A DNA stretch of 6,002 bases, from assembly GCA_051746765.1 (NCBI GenBank), contig JBNJFK010000142.1, positions 1-6,002 of the forward strand. Direction: 5' to 3'. This stretch comes from JBBEBE01 sp051746765. Lineage in GTDB: Bacteria > Bacteroidota > Rhodothermia > Balneolales > Balneolaceae. The position numbers were made by a program, and so were the translations under genes. Within the stretch, counting starts at the first letter, position 1; each line of letters starts with the position of its first letter. Of the stretch, positions 1-5,224 are shown in pieces. The notes beneath the pieces are model-generated. The model ran no database searches, was not told the DNA's origin, and saw only the letters and a program-made list of their open reading frames with translations.

Positions 1-1301
1 CCTGGTTGTTTGCTCATGACGGGTCGGAGTTCGGGTTTGTAACGGATGCCATATGGAGATCTCCGCTCGGGTTGCGGATCAATGCACAGGAGACTCTTGG
101 CGAGGTGCAGACGTTTGACCGGGTTCGTGTGTCTTCCGATCAGTTGGCACCCGTTGACGGTCGTTATCACCTTCGAATGACAGCAGAGCTTTGGGAGACT
201 CATTATTTTGACCACATGCAATTGCGTGCAGTGGATCATCCCGCGGGAACCACTCTCTTCGTGGATGAGCGGTTTGTCTTCCCGGCACCCGATTTGGCGC
301 CGCGTCTGTTCTCGACACCCGAACCGGTTGCGGCAGTACGTGACGAGGAGGGGCGTGACCGACTGGATTTGGTACGTGAGCGGGACGGACGATATCTACA
401 GGCGTTCGACAAGAGTGCATACCAAGGGTTGACCAACCCTCATACCCTCGAAATCGATCTGGCGTCTCGTCCGGAGAGGACAGTTCTGCTTATGTCGGGT
501 TGGCTTCGTCCGACAGACAGCTCCATTAATATGGCGTTGGGTCAGGGGGATCTGGATGCTCCGAGTGGATTGCGCGTGGAAGTTGCAGATAGCGGTGGCG
601 AATGGCGCTTGTTGCACGAAGATTTCGGTGTTCCGGCCGGGAAGGAGAAGACGATTTTACTGGATCTCACCGGCGCATTTGAGTCAACAGACGGGCGACG
701 GGTTCGTCTGAGTACAACGTCCGAAATCTATTGGGATGCGATTTGGCAGGCCGAACCTCTGGAAGAGGGTGAAATGAATGTTCATGAGCCGAAGGCGCTC
801 CGCCAGGAGTTGAAGTTTCGTGGGTACTCCACCGTTTCGAGAGCGGATGAACAGTCCCCGGCACTTCCGGACTATGAGTCGTTGAGTGGCACGTCTGCAC
901 GCTGGTTTGATCTGGAAGGGTTTTATACCCGGTTCGGAGATGTGGAAGAGTTGTTGGCGAGTGTGGATGACCGGTATGTCATCATGAATGCCGGTGATGA
1001 ACTTCTTCTCGAGTATGAAGAGTTACCCGAACCCGAACCGGGAATGGTTCGGACATTTTTCTTCGATTCGGACGGGTGGGTCAAGGACGGAGATGTGAAT
1101 ACGGAGGGCTCGGCAACTGTGGGTCCACTCCCGTATCACGAGATGTCGGAAACGGAGCATCAGCGGGATTCCGACTTGAAGGAAGATCCGGTATACAGAC
1201 GATTTCGTGAAGATTGGAGTCGATATCACACCCGATATGTGACACCTTCTTCTGCCTATTCCGTACTGCAAACTGTGAATCGGGAACGGAGGGAGCCATG
1301 A
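1..1301 (+). CDS. C-terminal part of a large FG-GAP/ASPIC-UnbV (CRTAC1-type) protein, 5' end outside window
   Basis: The reading frame is already open at the left edge: the first whole codon is TGG at 3-5, and the TTG at position 6 has no ribosome binding site, so the true start lies upstream. The visible 432 residues match, from memory, the long tail that follows the FG-GAP and ASPIC/UnbV domains in large CRTAC1-family proteins. Landmarks, numbered from that TGG, are LFAHDG with FVTDAIW (about 2-18), AELWETHYFD and AVDHPAGT (about 60-80), VLLMSGW (161-167), IYWDAIW (242-248), SVDDRYVIM (about 320) and DGWVKDGDVNT (357-367). No transmembrane segment is visible. In the family the N-terminal part usually carries a signal peptide and a beta-propeller, so an extracytoplasmic location is inferred. 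The stop overlaps the next start as ATGA, indicating translational coupling with the UnbV-like gene. The biochemical role is unknown; the family assignment is fairly secure, the missing half is not seen. Confidence 0.8.
   Translation, partial: WLFAHDGSEFGFVTDAIWRSPLGLRINAQETLGEVQTFDRVRVSSDQLAPVDGRYHLRMTAELWETHYFDHMQLRAVDHPAGTTLFVDERFVFPAPDLAPRLFSTPEPVAAVRDEEGRDRLDLVRERDGRYLQAFDKSAYQGLTNPHTLEIDLASRPERTVLLMSGWLRPTDSSINMALGQGDLDAPSGLRVEVADSGGEWRLLHEDFGVPAGKEKTILLDLTGAFESTDGRRVRLSTTSEIYWDAIWQAEPLEEGEMNVHEPKALRQELKFRGYSTVSRADEQSPALPDYESLSGTSARWFDLEGFYTRFGDVEELLASVDDRYVIMNAGDELLLEYEELPEPEPGMVRTFFFDSDGWVKDGDVNTEGSATVGPLPYHEMSETEHQRDSDLKEDPVYRRFREDWSRYHTRYVTPSSAYSVLQTVNRERREP
1288..1292 (+). promoter_or_regulatory. 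Ribosome binding site GGAGG for the UnbV-like gene
   Basis: GGAGG lies five bases before the ATG at 1298, inside the last codons of the upstream gene. It decides the start codon in favour of the ATGA overlap rather than the upstream in-frame GTG at 1214. Confidence 0.75.
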
Positions 1302-3106
1302 AACAGCCATCAGCGTGGAAACGGATTGTTCTCTTTCTCTTTTTTGCGGGGTTGGTCGCAACACCGATACTTTTTCGCGAATTTGAAGAGTGGCGTCAGG
1401 GGGAGAGCCATGTTGATCATGAATCGGCACTGGAACGGTATGGAGTTTGGTTCGAGGAGGTGAGCCGGGAGACGGGAGTCGACTTCGTTCACCGTCGTCC
1501 GACACTCGATCCCATGCTGGAGCACATCCATGAACAGATTGCGTCGGTCGGAGCGTCTGTAACCATCTCCGATTATAACCGGGACGGATTCCCCGATCTC
1601 TATTTGACGAACAGTCGTTTTGGAGCATCCAATGCTCTCTATCGGAACCAGGGGGACGGTACCTTTGTCGATGTCGCCGATTCGTTGGGGTTGGCGAACC
1701 TCAATGCCGAGGGTGTGGGGGTTTCGATGGGGTCGGTCTGGGGCGATTATACCGGAAACGGATATGAAGATCTGTTTCTGTATCGATGGGGACGCCCCGA
1801 GTTGTTCCGGAATCTGGGAGACGAAGGATTTGAACGTGCGACGGAGCAAGCGGGATTGCCGGAGTGGATCAATGCGAATACAGCGGTCTGGCTGGATGTG
1901 AACCGGGATGGGTATCTGGACCTTTTTATCGGAGGTTATTTCCATGAGGATGTCGATTTTTGGGACCTGGATTCTCCATGGATTATGCCGGACAGTTATG
2001 AGTATGCGACCAACGGAGGACGCAATTATCTGTACTTGAACAATGGAGACGGCACGTTTGAGGATGTGACGGAGGAGTGGGGACTGCTGGAGACACGACG
2101 TTGGACATTGGCAGCAACGTCGGCCGATCTGAACGGAGACGGGTATGCAGATTTGATGTTGGCAAATGACTACGGGGTGGATGAGCTCTATCTCAATGAA
2201 GAGGGCGAACGATTTCGACTTGCTGGTGAGGAGAGTGGGCTCGGTTTTGTACCCAAAAGTGGCATGAGTGCAGATTTGGTGGATCCGTTCAACAGGGGTG
2301 ATCTTTCGATCTATGTAACCAATATTTCGGAGGCGGGAGTCTTGATGCAGGGGAATAATCTTTGGGTGCCTTCCGGCAGTCGAGACGAGATGTCGCCGGT
2401 CTATCGGAATTTGGCGTCCAGTCTTGGGATCGAGCGGGGCGAGTGGGGGTATGGTGGAGCCTTTGGAGACTTGAACAACGACGGATTCCAGGATCTGTAC
2501 GTGGCCAATGGGTATGTGTCTGCCGAGCCTGGAACCAATTATTGGTACGATTATGCCAAGGTGGTTGGAGGAAACAGACAGATTATCGGCAATGCTCAAA
2601 ATTGGCCGGCGATGAATGGGCGTACGTTCTCCGGGTATCAGCAGAACAAAATCTGGCTCAACAGTGGTACCGGCTCGTTTCGTGAGGTTTCAACAGCGGT
2701 CGGGGGGGCGCTGTCACTCGATAGTCGCTCCATCGCGTTTGCGGACCTGTTTGGAAACGGGAGTCTGGATTTCGTCGTTGCCAGCCAGAATGGAGCTGTA
2801 AAGATCTATCGATCCACCACAAGGACGGATCACGAATGGGTTCGTATTCATCTGAAGGGGCGATCACCCAACACGAGCGCCATAGGTGCATCTGCTACGC
2901 TCTTTTGGAATGACATGCAACAGCGGCAGGTGGTTACAGCAGGGCGGGCATTCAGCTCCCAGGGTGAACGTACCCTCCATTTCGGACTTGGTACCGAACC
3001 TGAACTGGATCGGCTGGAGATTCGCTGGCCGGATGGAGAGGAGATGATCGTCCGGGATCTGGAACCCAATCGTACCCACACGATTGAACAACCGGTGAAT
3101 AGATGA
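1298..3106 (+). CDS. CRTAC1/UnbV-type protein: FG-GAP beta-propeller with ASPIC/UnbV domain
   Basis: This complete protein has 602 residues. Residues 9-26 form one hydrophobic stretch after a basic N-terminus, so it is an exported or membrane-anchored protein; I see no clear cleavage site. Seven FG-GAP-like loops follow at about 92-101, 150-159, 200-209, 277-286, 326-336, 391-400 and 483-492. Four have the classical D-x-N-x-D-G-x-x-D-L calcium-binding pattern, and the fifth (DLVDPFNRGDL) is degenerate. Most are followed by a L-Y-x-N-x-G-D-G-T-F type strand. Seven repeats fit a seven-bladed beta-propeller. An ASPIC/UnbV domain spans about 525-580, including AIGASATL, FGLG (562-565) and LEIRWPDG. 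The ATG at 1298 was chosen because it overlaps the previous stop (ATGA) and has GGAGG five bases upstream; an in-frame GTG at 1214 would lie deep in the preceding gene. UnbV proteins occur in enediyne clusters and very widely elsewhere; their molecular function is not established. Binding of a ligand or surface partner is inference. Confidence 0.9.
   Translation: MKQPSAWKRIVLFLFFAGLVATPILFREFEEWRQGESHVDHESALERYGVWFEEVSRETGVDFVHRRPTLDPMLEHIHEQIASVGASVTISDYNRDGFPDLYLTNSRFGASNALYRNQGDGTFVDVADSLGLANLNAEGVGVSMGSVWGDYTGNGYEDLFLYRWGRPELFRNLGDEGFERATEQAGLPEWINANTAVWLDVNRDGYLDLFIGGYFHEDVDFWDLDSPWIMPDSYEYATNGGRNYLYLNNGDGTFEDVTEEWGLLETRRWTLAATSADLNGDGYADLMLANDYGVDELYLNEEGERFRLAGEESGLGFVPKSGMSADLVDPFNRGDLSIYVTNISEAGVLMQGNNLWVPSGSRDEMSPVYRNLASSLGIERGEWGYGGAFGDLNNDGFQDLYVANGYVSAEPGTNYWYDYAKVVGGNRQIIGNAQNWPAMNGRTFSGYQQNKIWLNSGTGSFREVSTAVGGALSLDSRSIAFADLFGNGSLDFVVASQNGAVKIYRSTTRTDHEWVRIHLKGRSPNTSAIGASATLFWNDMQQRQVVTAGRAFSSQGERTLHFGLGTEPELDRLEIRWPDGEEMIVRDLEPNRTHTIEQPVNR
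3094..3098 (+). promoter_or_regulatory. Weak ribosome binding site GGTGA for the UnbU-like gene
   Basis: GGTGA can pair with the UCACC part of the 16S rRNA tail and sits four bases before the ATG at 3103. There is no purine-rich GGAGG here. Initiation probably leans on translational coupling, because the start overlaps the UnbV-like stop as ATGA. Confidence 0.45.
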
Positions 3107-3945
3107 ATTCAAACTCCAGCGCAGCAAGACCCACCTATTCGGAACTACTCAAACGGTTTACAGCTCCGCTGCTCATTACGCTCATTCTTCTGGCATCCCA
3201 CCTCTCCTTTGGGATCCTGGATAGTGTCGGGCATTTGATGACGGCCATTGTTGCCAGTTTTCTCACTGAAGCACTTCTTCACCGGTTTCTATTTGGAAAA
3301 TGGCGGGATCTGAGCAGCGCCTATGTGTCCGGGATCAGTGCAGGGATCCTGATTCGGTCCCCTCTGTACTGGCCGTTTGCACTCTGCGCAATGCTCTCGA
3401 TCGCCTCCAAATATGTGTTTCGTTACAAGGATCGACACATTTGGAATCCGACCAATTTCGGAGTGGTGATGATCCTCCTGTTTGCTTCGGATTATGCCGC
3501 TGTACTGAGTATTCAGTGGGGGAGCCAAATGTGGGCGATGTTGGTGATCTGGATCGTCGGATTGATCACGGTTTATCGAGCCAACCGATTCCATATCAGT
3601 GCAGTTTATGTTCTTTCGTTCTTCTTTTTCGGATGGATTCGGAGCGGATTGACCGGTGACCCCTTCCTTGCCGAGATCTCGGCGATTACCGGACCGATGT
3701 ATCAGCTTTTTGCACTCTTCATGATCACCGATCCAAAGACAACGGTCTACTCGTATCAGGGACGGATGTGGGTGGCATTTTTAATCGCGTTCGTCGAGTT
3801 CCTCTTCCGTCTTTTCGAGGCGGTCTATGCTCCCTTTTATGCCCTCTTTCTGGTCGGACCGGTGGCGATGGTCGTAGAGGATCTCTGGACGTCACGGATT
3901 CGTTCCGGTTCTAACGGGAATTCAAGCGTGGATCAGCCGGATTAG
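3103..3945 (+). CDS. UnbU-like polytopic membrane protein (RnfD/NqrB superfamily)
   Basis: This complete 280-residue integral membrane protein has roughly eight to ten hydrophobic segments, at about 21-39, 42-64, 72-105 (two short ones), 117-135, 142-158, 164-180, 195-210, 222-240 and 242-259. Two conserved signatures are visible. HIWNPTNFG (112-120) resembles the H-I-F-N-P-S-N-F-G stretch of UnbU-type proteins. GPMYQLFALFMITDPKTT (197-214) resembles the A-T-D-P region of RnfD and NqrB. Those relatives are membrane subunits of ion-pumping Rnf and NQR redox complexes and carry covalent FMN on a S/T-G-A-T threonine. That motif is absent here and the protein is shorter than typical RnfD (about 350), so flavin attachment is not supported. 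The tail after 264 is polar. The gene overlaps the UnbV-like gene as ATGA, matching the unbV-unbU pairing known from enediyne clusters. Annotation pipelines often name such proteins RnfD-type subunits; UnbU-like is the safer label. Its function is unknown. Confidence 0.82.
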   Translation: MNSNSSAARPTYSELLKRFTAPLLITLILLASHLSFGILDSVGHLMTAIVASFLTEALLHRFLFGKWRDLSSAYVSGISAGILIRSPLYWPFALCAMLSIASKYVFRYKDRHIWNPTNFGVVMILLFASDYAAVLSIQWGSQMWAMLVIWIVGLITVYRANRFHISAVYVLSFFFFGWIRSGLTGDPFLAEISAITGPMYQLFALFMITDPKTTVYSYQGRMWVAFLIAFVEFLFRLFEAVYAPFYALFLVGPVAMVVEDLWTSRIRSGSNGNSSVDQPD

Positions 3946-3980
3946 CAGATTTCATGCCCCATGAAACCGAACCGGTTGAA

Positions 3981-3997
3981 GCCCGGTCAGAGCGGGC
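3981..3997 (+). terminator. Possible weak terminator hairpin after the UnbU-like gene
   Basis: GCCCG (3981-3985) and CGGGC (3993-3997) form a five-pair G+C-rich stem with a seven-base loop, 36 bases after the stop. The following sequence (ATTCCATTTC) is only mildly T-rich, so this is not a classical intrinsic terminator. An alternative pairing of ATGCCC (3954-3959) with GGGCAT (3994-3999) competes with it. It could equally be an mRNA 3'-end structure. Confidence 0.3.
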
Positions 3998-4018
3998 ATT
4001 CCATTTCAATCCAACGGA

Positions 4019-4024
4019 TATAAT
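4019..4024 (+). promoter_or_regulatory. Candidate -10 box TATAAT for the oxidoreductase gene
   Basis: A perfect TATAAT lies 48 bases before the ATG at 4073, in a gap long enough for a promoter. No good TTGACA-like -35 element lies 16-18 bases upstream (the sequence there is around GCATTC), so the assignment rests on the -10 box and position alone. Confidence 0.35.
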
Positions 4025-4072
4025 TCCGATATTTGGCGTCTGAATCCAACGACCACGTAGAGATTGAATCGT

Positions 4073-5119
4073 ATGAAGATTGCCATTATCGGAGCTGGAA
4101 TCGCCGGACTCGTTGCCGGCCGGGAATTGACGCTTGCCGGACATGAAGTGATTGTCATTGAGAAGGGACGAACAGTTGGAGGCCGACTCTCTACCGTTCG
4201 ATTGGGAAAAGAGGGTCCGCTGGCAGACAATGGCGTCTCATGGGTTACGGCCAACCGTCCGGAATTTAGACCCTTTGCCTCCGATCTGATTGAACGGGAT
4301 CTACTGGACGTTTGGGGAGACCATATCGACTATTACGACGGAGAACAAAAGTTGTCTGAACGCCCTCCGTTTTTGTCCGGAACACTCTACGCAGCACCAA
4401 AAGGCGCTGCATCCATCGCAGGAGATCTTTCGAAATGGGTCGATATCGAAGAGGGAGAACGCGCCATTGGTCTCACCTTTATCGGAGATAGCCGACGGAA
4501 AAAAAGAGCGTGGATGGTTAACCTTGCGAGTTCCAGAACGATCGAAGCCGATGCAGTTCTGGTGGCGACACCGGCACCGGAAGCGTACGGAGTGCTTTTG
4601 ACCACGCAGGATGAAGTGGATGTACTCAAAATGATTCGGGAGATCGACTCTATCCACTATGAAGCCAGCATTGCTCTTTCGGTTCAAACCGGCATCGGGG
4701 AATCGCCGGATTGGGAAGCGGTGATCTGTCAGGATGCGGATGTTCGCGAAATTACCCATGAGGGGAGCAAGCGTTCAGAATCGACCGGAACGTATACGGT
4801 GATTTCGACCGATGCATTCGCGCGAAAACACAAGAATCAATCGATTGAGGAGGTACGGCAGATCCTCTGGGATCGCGTATCTGCATTGACCGGGTTGCCC
4901 CGTGTGGAACTGAAGGAGTCTTCCATGACGTATTGGCCGTTTCACAAACCGAAGTCGGTACTGAATGTTCCGTATCTCGAGTTTGATCATGCAGAAGCGC
5001 CTCTTGCGATCGTCGGCGACTACTTTGAGGGGAATGATACGGAGAGTTCGTTCTGTTCGGGCTTGGCACTGGCGCGGAAATGGATCGAACAGTTTGAAGA
5101 GGCCGGGCAACCTGCCTGA
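4073..5119 (+). CDS. Renalase-like FAD-dependent amine oxidoreductase
   Basis: This complete 348-residue protein has the layout of the renalase-like NAD(P)/FAD-dependent oxidoreductases (COG3380-type). The N-terminal Rossmann motif is IIGAGIAGL (5-13), with acidic E30 in VIVIEKG for the FAD ribose and GGRLST (36-41) as the following GG-R motif. DNGVSWVT (52-59) is the usual D-x-G-x-x-x-x motif. A second FAD-contact strand is near 123-136 and ADAVLVATPAPEA lies near 159-171. The C-terminal flavin motif GDYFEG (315-320) is followed by SSFCSGLALA. No signal peptide or membrane segment is seen, so it should be cytoplasmic and oxidise an amine, NAD(P)H-derived or similar substrate; the substrate cannot be told. 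The ATG at 4073 is preferred over the TTG at 4064 because the Rossmann strand begins right after it, and the weak purine stretch TAGAGA (4058-4063) would abut the TTG but is about ten bases from the ATG. Phytoene desaturase or protoporphyrinogen oxidase relatives are usually longer (about 450 or more). Confidence 0.85.
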   Translation: MKIAIIGAGIAGLVAGRELTLAGHEVIVIEKGRTVGGRLSTVRLGKEGPLADNGVSWVTANRPEFRPFASDLIERDLLDVWGDHIDYYDGEQKLSERPPFLSGTLYAAPKGAASIAGDLSKWVDIEEGERAIGLTFIGDSRRKKRAWMVNLASSRTIEADAVLVATPAPEAYGVLLTTQDEVDVLKMIREIDSIHYEASIALSVQTGIGESPDWEAVICQDADVREITHEGSKRSESTGTYTVISTDAFARKHKNQSIEEVRQILWDRVSALTGLPRVELKESSMTYWPFHKPKSVLNVPYLEFDHAEAPLAIVGDYFEGNDTESSFCSGLALARKWIEQFEEAGQPA

Positions 5120-5123
5120 CCCA

Positions 5124-5176
5124 GGTCTGTACGGTCTACTCCATATTCGATCATATGGGCATATAGGGGACAGACC
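5124..5176. repeat. Nested inverted repeat upstream of the ABC exporter
   Basis: The outer arms GGTCTGT and ACAGACC pair perfectly over seven bases. The inner arms CCATAT and ATATGG pair perfectly over six bases around the loop TCGATC. A second GGTCT (5133-5137) could compete with the outer left arm. It could be an mRNA leader structure, a 3'-end structure of the upstream gene, or an operator. No T tract follows, so it is not a classical terminator. Confidence 0.5.
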
Positions 5177-5212
5177 GATACTTGGAACCCTGCGTACCGG
5201 GGAGAGAGAACA

Positions 5213-5218
5213 AGAGGA
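5213..5218 (+). promoter_or_regulatory. Ribosome binding site AGAGGA for the ABC exporter
   Basis: GAGG within this purine run ends seven bases before the GTG at 5225. It supports that GTG as the start; the first in-frame ATG (codon 43) would delete the first membrane helix. Confidence 0.7.
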
Positions 5219-5224
5219 CGACTC

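Larger units (their letters stand above)
3946..4072 (+). other. Intergenic region between the UnbU-like and oxidoreductase genes
   Basis: This 127-base gap carries no convincing small gene. It holds a perfect 8-base palindrome AACCGGTT (3970-3977), a GCCCG/CGGGC hairpin (3981-3997), a perfect TATAAT (4019-4024) and a 9-base direct repeat AATCCAACG (4008-4016 and 4043-4051). The length and content suggest that one transcript ends and another begins here, unlike the overlapping junctions upstream. Confidence 0.55.
5120..5224 (+). other. Intergenic region with nested inverted repeat
   Basis: The 105-base gap between the oxidoreductase and the ABC exporter contains no plausible gene. Its first half holds a nested dyad: GGTCTGT (5124-5130) with ACAGACC (5170-5176), enclosing CCATAT (5141-5146) with ATATGG (5153-5158). 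The second half is purine-rich and leads into the exporter's ribosome binding site. I see no convincing -35/-10 pair. Confidence 0.5.

Noticed and set aside
1214..1297. Upstream in-frame GTG start for the UnbV-like protein
   Set aside because: It would place 28 extra, cysteine-containing residues before the basic and hydrophobic export signal and lie inside gene 1. The ATG at 1298 has a good ribosome binding site and an ATGA overlap.
1023..1628. Minus-strand open frame of 201 codons across the gene 1/gene 2 junction
   Set aside because: It lies opposite two well-supported coding regions and their ribosome binding site, and its translation shows no domain, membrane segment or signal peptide.
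1310..2599. Long open frame of 429 codons on the minus strand opposite the UnbV-like gene
   Set aside because: The plus-strand protein has a clear domain structure over this whole range. The antisense translation is low-complexity, rich in I, H, P and R, and resembles nothing I know; it is a by-product of codon usage in repeated D/N/G-rich segments.
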